Assembly: GCA_902801845.1 (NCBI GenBank)
Contig: CADCJW010000002.1
Location: 227,603-291,602 of the forward strand
Direction: 5' to 3'
Length of the DNA stretch: 64,000 bases
DNA from: an uncultured Eubacteriales bacterium
GTDB lineage: Bacteria > Bacillota > Clostridia > Christensenellales > CAG-138
A program made the position numbers and the translations under genes. Below the pieces are notes generated by a model, which saw only the letters and a program-made list of their open reading frames with translations, was not told the origin of the DNA and made no database searches. Shown here piece after piece: positions 26,246 through 34,748 of the stretch; positions within the stretch are counted from its first letter, which is position 1; each line of letters opens with the position of its first letter.

Positions 26246-27973
26246 TTGCTGAGTCAAGAAGAACTGAAAAGGCTGAAAGAAATGGATGTGGACAAAATCG
26301 TGTGGGCTATCGGGTCAGCTTGTCGGAACTCCGTAGATCAGGATAGAGCTGTTATCGCTACCGCATACGTTCTCATGAGGTCTTTAGAGGATTATCAGAT
26401 CAGCATAGATACCATGGAGTATTATCTCCAAACGGCACGGGAATCAAATGAGCGCATGCTGTTCATCCAGCGCGCCATTGGTCCGTGCTGGGACAGTATC
26501 CGTGGGCTGAAATACAGATTTAGCTCAGATGAATTCAAAGCAGCACTCCTCTTTTATAACGGAAGCGCAAACAGGGGCTGGGATTGTACAACCCCAACAT
26601 GTGTATCGCGTTTAGCCGCCAGGCTCATTGATGCAAAGCCCGGAATGACAATCCTGGATCTTGGAACGGGAACAGGTGGGTTTATTCGTGATAGCATTCT
26701 GGAAGGATCTGAGGCATCCTATGTTGGCGTTGAAATCAATGTTGAAGCGGCGGTTATCGCCGGAATGCGAGCTGACCTATTGGGCGAGAATGTTCAGATC
26801 CGGCTGGGCAATCTGTTCGACGACCCATCCTTGGAAAGACGGTTTGATGCTGTTTTTGCGAATTATCCCTTCGGGTTGCGTCCAAAGAATTTAGGGAGCT
26901 TCGGAGAGGAGTATGTTCGGCGGCTGAGCAATTACAATCCTGCTTTCTCTAAGCTTAGTTCCACAGACTGGATATTCAATCGAAAAGCGTATGACTGTGT
27001 GAACGGCCCGGGACGAGTGATCTGTATCATGGCCAACGGCAGCACATGGAACACCATCGACAAGAATGCTCGGCGAGATTTCCTGGAAGGGGGTCTGGTT
27101 GAAGCAGTCATCTCTCTGCCTCCACGAATCTATGACAGCACCAGTATTGGCACTACCATGATCGTGTTCAGCCACGGTAATACGTCTACAATGATGGTTA
27201 ATGCGGAAGACCTTTACGAAAAGGGAAGGCGGATCAACACCATCACAGATGCCCATATTGAGAAGATCCTGACAGCCTGCCGCCAGGAAACGGAGATCAG
27301 CCGTCGCGTTTCTATGACGAAGATTCAGGAGATGCAGTTCATCCTTAGTCCTGCGGCCTACCTGGAAACGCAGGTCGAGGAAGTCAAAAACGGTGTGGAG
27401 CTTGGATCGCTTGGTTCCATCACGCGCGGCGCACAGCTTCAGGCATCCGTATTGGATGAGATGGCCTCTGACAAGGTGACGAACACGCAATATCTGATGC
27501 TGGCCAACATTCAAAACGGGATCATTGAGGAGGATCTTCCGTACTTACGGGAGCTGGATGACAGGTTGGCAAAATACTGCTTGAAAAACAACAACCTGAT
27601 CCTGTCCAAGAATGGCGCTCCCTTTAAAATCGCTGTCGCCGAGGTCAAGGAAGGACAGCATATCCTGGCCAACGGAAACCTGTATGTGATGACGGTTGAT
27701 GAAGCCAAAGCAGACCCGTATTACCTCAAGGCCTATCTGGAAAGCGAAGAAGGCGTAGCAGCTCTCAAACGTATCACCGTGGGAAGCACCATCCCCAATA
27801 TCGGGGTCGAACAACTGAAGAAGCTGCTGATTCCTCTCCCTCCTCTGGAAGAACAGAGGAAGATCGCGGACGAATACCGGGCCTGCATCGCGGATTTGAA
27901 GCTTTTGCAGCGCAAAACGGCCAAGGTCTTGGATCGCATGAACCACATCTATAAAACCAGCAAGGAGGATTGA
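26246..27973 (+). CDS. N6-adenine methylase fused to a type I specificity domain
   Basis: This 575-residue protein joins an HsdM-like N6_Mtase domain (~100-370; SAM motif I LDLGTGTGGF) to an HsdS-like target-recognition half (~395-560; 'LGSITRGAQLQAS', ending 'LLIPLPPLEEQRKI' and a coiled coil). Catalytic motif IV reads NYPF instead of the usual NPPF/Y, an uncommon variant that may lower or change activity. TTG 26246 is chosen because AAGGAGG is 8 nt upstream; an upstream TTG at 26177 lies within the promoter. It is followed 4 bp later by a conserved-looking partner. No nuclease gene is coupled to it. Confidence 0.82.
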   Translation: MLSQEELKRLKEMDVDKIVWAIGSACRNSVDQDRAVIATAYVLMRSLEDYQISIDTMEYYLQTARESNERMLFIQRAIGPCWDSIRGLKYRFSSDEFKAALLFYNGSANRGWDCTTPTCVSRLAARLIDAKPGMTILDLGTGTGGFIRDSILEGSEASYVGVEINVEAAVIAGMRADLLGENVQIRLGNLFDDPSLERRFDAVFANYPFGLRPKNLGSFGEEYVRRLSNYNPAFSKLSSTDWIFNRKAYDCVNGPGRVICIMANGSTWNTIDKNARRDFLEGGLVEAVISLPPRIYDSTSIGTTMIVFSHGNTSTMMVNAEDLYEKGRRINTITDAHIEKILTACRQETEISRRVSMTKIQEMQFILSPAAYLETQVEEVKNGVELGSLGSITRGAQLQASVLDEMASDKVTNTQYLMLANIQNGIIEEDLPYLRELDDRLAKYCLKNNNLILSKNGAPFKIAVAEVKEGQHILANGNLYVMTVDEAKADPYYLKAYLESEEGVAALKRITVGSTIPNIGVEQLKKLLIPLPPLEEQRKIADEYRACIADLKLLQRKTAKVLDRMNHIYKTSKED

Positions 27974-27977
27974 CCCT

Positions 27978-28499
27978 TTGACATTGGATTGTGATGAGTT
28001 TGAAGATCTGATGGATGAAATCCAGCATCGGTTTTCCCGGGCGAATGTTGACGGATCATTGATGGACCTGCTGAAAAAACTTGGTTGGGAATCCCTGATG
28101 CCCGGCGAGGCAGAACCTCTGTTCACCTATGCAGAAGGAAAGATCCTGGTGATCGGTGAAGAAACGGTTGGGATCGACACCTTGCGGATGACGATAAACA
28201 AGCTGGGGTTGAAGCTTAAGCGGTTTGAGTTCGCTCTGGGGTACGAAGAAGCTCAGACCTTCAACTATGGGAAGCTGGCGTATAATCCCGGCTACAGGGT
28301 CGTTCTGATCGGTGCGGTGCCCCACAGCACCACAGGCACGGGGCAGAGCGGCAGCTTGGTTGCCGAACTGCAAAACCATCCGGACAAATATCCTCGGGTC
28401 ATACCGCTTCGAACTGAGGATGGCACGTTGAAGATCACCAAGAGCAATTTCCGTAACAGTCTGAAGCAGCTGCTTTCGGAGAGCTACATCGCGGCCTGA
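27978..28499 (+). CDS. Unknown partner protein of the methylase-specificity fusion
   Basis: This 173-residue protein begins with TTG 27978, behind AAGGAGG at the end of the methylase gene, so the two are coupled. The core 'KILVIGEETVGIDTLRMTINKLGLKLKRFEFALGYEEAQ', 'YNPGYRVVLIGAVPHSTTG' looks like a Rossmann-type alpha/beta domain with two hydrophobic strands each ending in a Gly turn; the 'GAVPHSTTGTG' loop could bind nucleotide or substrate. I do not recognise a named family. Its role is probably tied to the methylase. Confidence 0.6.
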   Translation: MTLDCDEFEDLMDEIQHRFSRANVDGSLMDLLKKLGWESLMPGEAEPLFTYAEGKILVIGEETVGIDTLRMTINKLGLKLKRFEFALGYEEAQTFNYGKLAYNPGYRVVLIGAVPHSTTGTGQSGSLVAELQNHPDKYPRVIPLRTEDGTLKITKSNFRNSLKQLLSESYIAA

Positions 28500-28510
28500 T
28501 GCGTTGTTCC

Positions 28511-28539
28511 TTGAACAAGCAGTACAGACATGATACAAT
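28511..28539 (+). promoter_or_regulatory. Promoter of hsdM
   Basis: TTGAAC (28511-28516), 17 bp, TACAAT (28534-28539), 35 bp before the hsdM start. Confidence 0.6.
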
Positions 28540-28573
28540 ATTTTAGATAAGAGGAAAAAGAAAGGGCAGAGAA

Positions 28574-30070
28574 ATGATCACCGGAGAACTGAAAAATAAA
28601 GTGGACGCTCTGTGGAACATCTTCTGGACGGGTGGAATCACGAATCCTCTGGATGTGGTAGAGCAGATGACTTACCTTATGTTCGTCCGGGACCTGGACG
28701 ACGCCGATAACCTCCGCAGCAAGGAGGCGATCATGCTGGACCAACCCTACGATAGCATCTTTTCGGAGGAAGTGGCGATCGGCGGACGTACGATCAAGGG
28801 AAGCGAATTAAAGTGGAGCACCTTCCATGATTATCCAGCAGAAAAGATGTACGCCGTGGTCCAGGAGTGGGTATTCCCCTTCATCAAAAGCCTCCACGGA
28901 GATAAAAACAGCGCCTACGCCAAGTATATGGACGACGCCATCTTCAAGATCCCCACGCCTTTGATGCTCTCCAAGATAGTGGACAGCATGGACGGTATCT
29001 ACGACCTTATGGGGAAGAAGAAGGGAACCGATACCAAGGGAGACGTGTATGAGTACGTCCTTTCCAAAATCTCCACGTCGGGTATCAACGGCCAGTTCCG
29101 CACCCCCCGCCACATCATCCGCATGATGGTGGAGCTCATGGACCCCGGCCCGGACGAAATCGTCTGCGACCCGGCCTGCGGCACCTCGGGCTTTCTGGTG
29201 GCGGCGGGGGAATACCTGAAGGAAAACAGGAAGCAGGAGATATTCTTCGACCGCCGGAAGAAGGATCACTTCCTCAACCACATGTTCCACGGCTTCGACA
29301 TGGACCGGACCATGCTCCGCATCGGCGCCATGAACATGATGACCCACGGCATCGACAACCCCTGTATCGAGTATCGGGACAGCCTGTCCGACCAGAACGG
29401 GGACAAGGACAAGTATTCCCTGATCCTGGCCAATCCCCCCTTCAAGGGCAGCCTGGACGCGGACATCGTCAGCGCGGACCTTTTGAAGGTCTGCAAGACC
29501 AAGAAGACGGAGCTGCTGTTCCTGGCCCTATTCCTCCGCATGCTCCGGGTGGGCGGCCGCTGCGCCTGCATCGTGCCCGACGGCGTCCTCTTCGGCTCCT
29601 CCACGGCCCACAAAGCCATCCGCAGGGAGCTCATCGAAAACAACCGCCTGGAGGCCGTGATCTCCATGCCCTCCGGCGTGTTCAAGCCCTACGCCGGCGT
29701 GTCCACCGCCATCATGATCTTCACCAAGACCGGCCACGGCGGCACGGACAAGGTCTGGTTCTACGATATGCAGGCTGACGGCTTCTCCCTGGACGACAAG
29801 CGCGCCCCCGTCCCCGAGAACGACATCCCCGATATCGTGGCCCGGTTCAAAAACCTGGCCGCCGAATCGGACCGCCCCCGCACGGCCCAGTCCTTCCTGG
29901 TTCCCAAGGCCGAGATCGCCCAAAACGACTACGACCTGTCCATCAACAAATACAAGCAGACCGAATACAAGCCCGTCCAGTACCCGCCCACGGCGGACAT
30001 CCTGGCCGAGCTGAACGCCCTGGAGCAGCAGATCGCCGCCGGGCTGAAGGAATTGGAGGGGATGGTGTGA
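28574..30070 (+). CDS. hsdM: Type I restriction-modification methyltransferase subunit
   Basis: This 498-residue HsdM methylates adenine at sites chosen by HsdS. The N-terminal HsdM_N domain spans ~5-130. The SAM-binding motif is 'DPACGTSGFLVAA' (~197-209) and the catalytic motif IV is ANPPF (~288). It is full length and looks intact. The first third is less GC-rich than the rest, as though the gene were a recombinant. hsdS starts within its stop codon, but hsdS and hsdR are truncated, so methylation would need a specificity subunit from elsewhere. Confidence 0.93.
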   Translation: MITGELKNKVDALWNIFWTGGITNPLDVVEQMTYLMFVRDLDDADNLRSKEAIMLDQPYDSIFSEEVAIGGRTIKGSELKWSTFHDYPAEKMYAVVQEWVFPFIKSLHGDKNSAYAKYMDDAIFKIPTPLMLSKIVDSMDGIYDLMGKKKGTDTKGDVYEYVLSKISTSGINGQFRTPRHIIRMMVELMDPGPDEIVCDPACGTSGFLVAAGEYLKENRKQEIFFDRRKKDHFLNHMFHGFDMDRTMLRIGAMNMMTHGIDNPCIEYRDSLSDQNGDKDKYSLILANPPFKGSLDADIVSADLLKVCKTKKTELLFLALFLRMLRVGGRCACIVPDGVLFGSSTAHKAIRRELIENNRLEAVISMPSGVFKPYAGVSTAIMIFTKTGHGGTDKVWFYDMQADGFSLDDKRAPVPENDIPDIVARFKNLAAESDRPRTAQSFLVPKAEIAQNDYDLSINKYKQTEYKPVQYPPTADILAELNALEQQIAAGLKELEGMV

Positions 30071-30363
30071 TGGTGAAGAAGCTGGGCGAAGTTTGTTTGA
30101 TCCAGTCAGGGGGAACCCCTTCTCGTAGCATTTCCTCCTATTGGGAGAACGGAACGATTCCATGGGCCAAAATAAGCGATTTTTCAGAAAGAGTGCTTTC
30201 TTCCACAGAAGAATCAATTACCGTTGAAGGGTTGAACAATTCTTCTGCAAAGGTATTTCCAAAGGGCACTTTGCTTTACACGATTTTTGCAACACTCGGT
30301 GAAGTAAACATTCTTGGAATTGATGCAGCCACCAACCAAGCGATAGCTGGCATTACAATTACT
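30070..30363 (+). pseudogene. hsdS: hsdS, truncated after ~97 codons by a deletion
   Basis: ATG 30070 overlaps the hsdM stop (TGATG). The first ~97 residues (MVKKLGEVCLIQSGGTPSRS..., 'IPWAKISDFSER', 'GTLLYTIFATLGEVNIL') are the first target-recognition domain of a type I specificity subunit. At ~30363 homology stops abruptly and the DNA becomes the C-terminal part of hsdR in another frame; the hsdS frame then reads nonsense to 30816. Dimer helices and the second recognition domain are missing. Confidence 0.85.
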
Positions 30364-31678
30364 GATCTCCGTGGACATGTTGGACACGGGCATCGACGTG
30401 CCGGAGGTGCTGAACCTGGTCTTTTTCAAGAAGGTCATGAGCAAGGCCAAGTTCTGGCAGATGATCGGCCGCGGCACCCGCCTTTGCCCGGGGCTCATGG
30501 ACGGGGCGGACAAGCAGAAGTTCTACATCTTCGATTTCTGCGGCAACTTCGAGTTCTTCCGCATGAACAAGGGCAAGCCCACCGCCAATATGATCGCCCT
30601 CCAGGGGACCATCTTCCTCCTGAAGGCCCAGATCGCCTACAAGCTCCAGGACATCGCCTACCAGACCCCGGAGCTGATCGAGTTCCGCAAGGCTCTGGTG
30701 GAGGACATGGTGAAGAAGGTCCGGGAGCTGAACCGGGACAACTTCGCCGTGAAGCAGCACCTGAAATACGTGGAGCTCTACTCAGACCCGGAGAACTACA
30801 AGGTCCTGACCTATGAGGATACGCTCATGATGGGGCAGGAGCTGGCCCCGCTGATCGCGCCCGAAGAGGACGACGCCAAGGCCCTGCGCTTCGACGCCCT
30901 GCTGTACGGGATCGAGCTGGCGTACCTGGCGGGGAAGCGGTACGGCAAGGCCCGAAGCGACCTTATGAAGAAGGTAGCCGCCGTGGCGGGCGTGGCCAAT
31001 ATTCCGGAGATCATGGCTCAGTCGGAGCTGATCGACAAAATCCTGCACACGGACTACGTGGAGACCGCCGGCATCCGCGAGTTTGAGACCATCCGGGAGA
31101 ATCTGCGCGGGCTGATGAAATACATCCCCAACAGCGGCGCTACTTATGATACGAACTTTGAAGACGAGATCCTTTCCCTGGAGTGGAAGGATTCGGAGCT
31201 GGAGAACGACGATCTGAAGAATTACAAGGCCAAGGCGGAGTTCTATGTGCGCCAGCACCAGGACAACGCCGCCATCGCCAAGCTCCGTAGTAACGTGCCC
31301 CTGACGGCGGAGGACGTGAAAGCCCTGGAAGCGATCCTCTGGAGCGAGGTGGGCACCCGGGAGGAGTATGAGGCGGAGTACGGCGCCAAGCCCCTGGGCG
31401 AATTCGTTCGGGAGATCGTGGGCATGGACATGAATGCGGCCAAGGCGGCCTTTGCGGAATACCTGAACGATGCGTCCCTGGACAGCCGACAGATCTACTT
31501 CGTGAACCAGATCGTGGAATACATCGTCCACAACGGCCTCATGAAGGACCTCTCCGTCCTGCAAGAATCCCCCTTCACGGACCAGGGCAGCATTGTTGAG
31601 GTATTTACAGACATTTCTCTTTGGCAAAGTATACGACGTGCCATTGATCGAGTAAACCGAAACGCCATTGTTGCATAA
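30364..31678 (+). pseudogene. hsdR: hsdR, C-terminal fragment
   Basis: A 435-codon frame begins at helicase motif V (MLDTGIDVPEVLNLVFFKKV) and contains motif VI (QMIGRGTRLCPG) and the HsdR C-terminal domain. The nuclease domain, Walker A, Walker B and motifs I-IV are absent, so it cannot cut or translocate DNA. An ATG at 30371 could start the fragment but has no ribosome site. The break coincides with the hsdS break, showing that one deletion of several kb fused the two genes. Confidence 0.87.
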
Positions 31679-31891
31679 AACATGATTGTCTCCAGCTACT
31701 TACGTTTTTCAATTTATGGTAGAGAATCAAATTATTGTATCAAGGAAAGGAATACAACGATCATCAACACGTTTTTGGCCTTCCTCAAAGATAACGATTT
31801 GAATAGATAATATCTGTTAACCAAATTAGGGTATATTTGTACTCATATTGGGCGATACTATTCCCTAATTGCCGGAAGAAAGAGGTTAGCC

Positions 31892-32107
31892 ATGAAATCG
31901 CTTTTGATCAAGGACACGACCCGCGAGGAGCGGGAGGAGATCGTCCGGCGGGCGTTGTGGGGCGGCTGCGGGGCGGAGTGCGAGTTCTGCTCCGGCTGCG
32001 ACAACAGGGGCGGCGGTCGGATCGACAGCCTCTATCAGCCTTACATCGACGGAGAAAAGGAGATCGCTGAGATCAACGCCGAATACCGCGCCCCCTTTGT
32101 GCGATAA
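31892..32107 (+). CDS. Small Cys-rich protein
   Basis: This 71-residue protein has a CGAECEFCSGCDN cluster (four Cys in CxxxCxxCxxC spacing) suited to a zinc or iron-sulfur site, and a C-terminal 'YQPYIDGEKEIAEINAEYR'. AAAGAGG precedes the ATG. Similar small proteins are, as I recall, common in Clostridia beside mobile genes; no function is known. It stops at the start of the TTCACCC repeat region. Confidence 0.6.
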   Translation: MKSLLIKDTTREEREEIVRRALWGGCGAECEFCSGCDNRGGGRIDSLYQPYIDGEKEIAEINAEYRAPFVR

Positions 32108-32195
32108 TTCACCCTGAACAAGCGAAAATTCACCCAGTAAAGTAAATATTCACTGAAAATTCGCTCTCCGGGGTGAATAAAGTGAGTTTTCACCC
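32108..32195. repeat. TTCACCC repeats, possible IS21-family end remnant
   Basis: TTCACCC occurs at 32108, 32129 and 32189 and inverted (GGGTGAA) at 32171, with a shortened TTCACT at 32149, separated by 14-40 bp. Multiple short terminal repeats of this kind resemble ends of IS21-type elements, but no transposase is present. Remnant status is inference. Confidence 0.35.
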
Positions 32196-32370
32196 TTTAG
32201 AAGTGATAATTCAGTCGAATTGCCTGCTGCTGATTTCCATTGAGAACTTGCCTCAAAAGTGATGTAACTTATCAATGAAAGGCGCTACTTGACAATCGTC
32301 AAGTAGCGTTTTGAGACATTAGTATATTGTTTCTTCATACAAAAGATTTAAGCTCGCGGCCTTTTCTTCT

Positions 32371-32406
32371 GTTCCCCAAAATCAATAAAAAATCATTTTT
32401 GGGGAA
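32371..32406. repeat. Palindrome at the 3' end of the DUF4143 gene
   Basis: GTTCCCCAAAA...TTTTGGGGAAC (11-bp arms, with AT-rich centre) contains the gene's stop codon in its loop and is nearly the same as the palindrome at 33644-33682 upstream of the same gene. It can act as the terminator. Confidence 0.6.
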
Positions 32407-33604
32407 CAGGATCGTTCAACCAGTCCGCGGCATCGATGACCCGGATGCCTTCATGCTGATATTCCGGCTGATAGGTGCGTGCAATCACCAGCTTCGGATA
32501 TGCGTCTTTGATACTTAACAGCGGGGTGACTTCCCTTTCAAAGGTCTTCGGCTCGGAGATATCGTTCGCTACCTGGATATAGAGCTTCTCGCCCTGTTTC
32601 ATGGCGACAAAGTCGATCTCCTTGTTATAGAGGACTCCGACATATACCTCATACCCGCGGCGGAGCAATTCGATGGCAACGATATTCTCCAGCACGCGGC
32701 CGTAATCCATATTCTTTGTTCCCAGCCTGGCAAAACGGAAGCTCTGATCCGCCAGATAATACTTATCCTCAGAACGGAGGTACCGCTTCCCCCGGATATC
32801 ATATCTCCGTATCCGATAGAACGCAAAAGCCTTACATAGGGCGTCCATATATTTCCCAACAGTCTTATGATCGACCTTCGTCTTATTGGAGGAGAGGGTA
32901 TCTGTTATCGACCGAACGGATGTGACGTTTCCGATGTTGTCCATCAGGAAATCGATCAGCTCGTGCAGCAGAGGCTCATTCTTCAACCTATACTTTTTCA
33001 CGATATCACGGACGATCAAAGCATTTAACACTTCGCTGTTGATGTAACGGTATTTCTGCTCCTGGTTTTTATATAGATAGGAGCCGGCCATGCCGCCCTC
33101 AGTGATGTATTTTGTCAAGCTGCCGTATAGATTCTCCGAGGGGAAATAGGTGAGGTATTCCTTGAAGGAAAACGGAAACACATGGATCTCATAGGTGCGG
33201 CCGACAAACAGCGTCGCCAGATCACTGCTTTGCAGGAAGGCATTCGAACCGGTTACATAGATGTCATATTTCTCCTTTGCGTGCAGGCTGTTGATCGCTT
33301 TCTCAAAGGCTGGGCACATCTGCACTTCATCGACCAAAAGATAATTGTTTTTCCCGTCCTGATAATGCTCCTCAACATAACCCTCCAGAGCATGGTATTC
33401 CATGAGGTGCTCGTACTCTGTAAGATTAAAATTGATGTGGATGATATTTGCGTCCTGGTCGTTGGCCCGAAGCCATGCAGCCAGTGCGTCCAGCAGCTTG
33501 GACTTTCCCGATCGGCGGACACCTGTGATCACCTTGATGTCCGGTGTCTGAAAAAGATCCTTCATTTCTTCCAGATATGCAGTACGTTCGATAAGCTTCA
33601 TCAT
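32393..33604 (-). CDS. AAA+ ATPase of the DUF4143 family
   Basis: This 403-residue protein has Walker A GVRRSGKSKLLDAL (~28-41), Walker B 'YLLVDEVQMCP' (~107-117), sensor 'DIYVTGSNAFL' and a C-terminal DUF4143 nuclease-like domain ('YEVYVGVLYNKEIDFVA' with a conserved E-x-D, then 'KLYIQVA'). These ATPases are widespread and of unclear function; the C-terminal fold resembles PD-(D/E)XK enzymes. The gene is bracketed by near-identical palindromes, the upstream one overlapping its promoter. GGAGGGATCATGATG shows the ribosome site. Confidence 0.88.
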   Translation of the reverse strand: MMKLIERTAYLEEMKDLFQTPDIKVITGVRRSGKSKLLDALAAWLRANDQDANIIHINFNLTEYEHLMEYHALEGYVEEHYQDGKNNYLLVDEVQMCPAFEKAINSLHAKEKYDIYVTGSNAFLQSSDLATLFVGRTYEIHVFPFSFKEYLTYFPSENLYGSLTKYITEGGMAGSYLYKNQEQKYRYINSEVLNALIVRDIVKKYRLKNEPLLHELIDFLMDNIGNVTSVRSITDTLSSNKTKVDHKTVGKYMDALCKAFAFYRIRRYDIRGKRYLRSEDKYYLADQSFRFARLGTKNMDYGRVLENIVAIELLRRGYEVYVGVLYNKEIDFVAMKQGEKLYIQVANDISEPKTFEREVTPLLSIKDAYPKLVIARTYQPEYQHEGIRVIDAADWLNDPVPQK

Positions 33605-33643
33605 GATCCCTCCGAGCTTATGGTGGCTTTATTATACTCTTCC

Positions 33644-33682
33644 CATTCCCCAAAATCAAATATTTTTTGTTTTTGGGGAATG
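33644..33682. promoter_or_regulatory. Palindromic operator upstream of the DUF4143 gene
   Basis: CATTCCCCAAAA...TTTTGGGGAATG has 12-bp arms. On the minus strand TATAAT (rc of ATTATA near 33631-33636) follows, so the palindrome covers the -35 region. Near-identical to 32371-32406. Confidence 0.55.
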
Positions 33683-33757
33683 GAAGTCCGGAGAAAGAAA
33701 AACAAATTCCACCTCTATAACTGAAATGAAACAGGAAGAAAAAGGCCCTCGCAGTAA

Positions 33758-34183
33758 TCAGTCATTAAAACGGGTGATCCGTTTTTGCTTCCTCTCGGCA
33801 TATCGGAGCGTGTTGCTCGCGCCTCCGAAACTATACACGACATATGCGACAACAACGTCGGCAGTATCGACCATGTACTCATTTCGCCTGGAGATGGCAT
33901 ATCGTCTCGGCACATTTTCAAGAGGAGGATAGATCGATTCGTCATATGCGCTTGTGTCGTATTCCCTGTCAAGATATGGAAGCACGAGCACGGACCGAAT
34001 ATGCTGGTGTTCCCGCTTCAGCTCCCGAATGACATCGGCAGCCATAGTATCGAACTGTCCATATCCGCCGAGGTAAAAGCAGTCAGCCCCCTCTCGGATC
34101 AGCCCTGCAACGGTTTCATACAGCCACTTTTGAACCTTTTCGGGCTCCTGCACTTCCCTATGTCCGCAAAATGTGACAACCAT
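33758..34183 (-). CDS. SLOG-family (YpsA/DUF1273-like) protein
   Basis: This 141-residue Rossmann-like protein begins with 'MVVTFCGHREV' and has 'LIREGADCFYLGGYGQFDTMAADVI' and 'RRNEYMVDTADVVVAYV', the pattern of SLOG domains that bind nucleotide-like ligands and appear in phage defence or signalling. It is divergent from a small XRE regulator (34279), with palindromes in the gap, suggesting joint control. Confidence 0.82.
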   Translation of the reverse strand: MVVTFCGHREVQEPEKVQKWLYETVAGLIREGADCFYLGGYGQFDTMAADVIRELKREHQHIRSVLVLPYLDREYDTSAYDESIYPPLENVPRRYAISRRNEYMVDTADVVVAYVVYSFGGASNTLRYAERKQKRITRFND

Positions 34184-34199
34184 ATCATCGCCTCTTTCC

Positions 34200-34273
34200 G
34201 ATTACCAACGATTGTTGGTATATGAGCCATGATACTCACCTACAATTGTTCCGTCAAGAACAAATGTAGGTGG
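34200..34273. promoter_or_regulatory. Divergent operator region between SLOG and XRE genes
   Basis: It contains two palindromes: ACCAACGATTGTTGGT (34203-34218) and CCTACAATTGTTC/GAACAAATGTAGG (~34240-34271). Likely binding sites for the XRE protein that starts at 34279. Confidence 0.55.
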
Positions 34274-34278
34274 TGTTT

Positions 34279-34500
34279 ATGCGAAAGATTTTAGCTGAGC
34301 GCCTGAAGGCGTGTAGAAAAGAAAAGGGCCTTACTCAGATGCAGGTCGCAGTGTATTGCGACATTACCGAGAAGGCCTATCAAAACTATGAGCTTATGAC
34401 GCGCGAGCCTAAACTGGAGATCCTGATCCGTATCGCTGATCTGTATGGAGTGTCATTGGATTATCTGGTTGGAAGAGAGAATGGTTCAGGGCAGTCTTGA
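34279..34500 (+). CDS. Small XRE-family transcriptional regulator
   Basis: This 73-residue Cro/CI-type HTH protein (MRKILAERLKACRKEKGLTQMQVAVYCDITEKAYQNYE..., ending 'LYGVSLDYLVGRENG') is essentially a single HTH domain. ATG 34279 follows AGGTGG. It likely represses itself and the divergent SLOG gene through the palindromes between them. Confidence 0.85.
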   Translation: MRKILAERLKACRKEKGLTQMQVAVYCDITEKAYQNYELMTREPKLEILIRIADLYGVSLDYLVGRENGSGQS

Positions 34501-34694
34501 GCATATTGCTTGAAGGCAATACGGCATAGATTTATCCCCTGATATACCCTAAGCATAACAGGGTATAAGCCGTATGCCCTGCTTCTTGATCGTCAAGCAG
34601 GCGTCTATTAGGGAACTTTTTGGCGTAAAAACCATCAAAAAATACCCTAAAACAAAACAGACGCGCCTTTTAGAGTAGAATCATAGAGAAAAAG

Positions 34695-34720
34695 AAAGGG
34701 CCCGCGGCAGCGGGGCCTTT
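34695..34720 (+). terminator. Hairpin downstream of the XRE gene
   Basis: AAAGGGCCCGC-GGCA-GCGGGGCCTTT (one mismatch) is followed by CGTTCTCC. Its context (ATAGAGAAAAAGA...CCTTTCGTTCT) recurs at 37832-37886 after the GIY-YIG gene, so it belongs to a repeated terminator cassette. Confidence 0.5.
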
Positions 34721-34748
34721 CGTTCTCCGTGTTTGGTTTAGCTTAGGA

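Noticed and set aside
30371..31678. Functional truncated helicase starting at ATG 30371
   Set aside because: Lacks Walker A, Walker B and motifs I-IV, has no ribosome site, and begins at a deletion junction; called a pseudogene.
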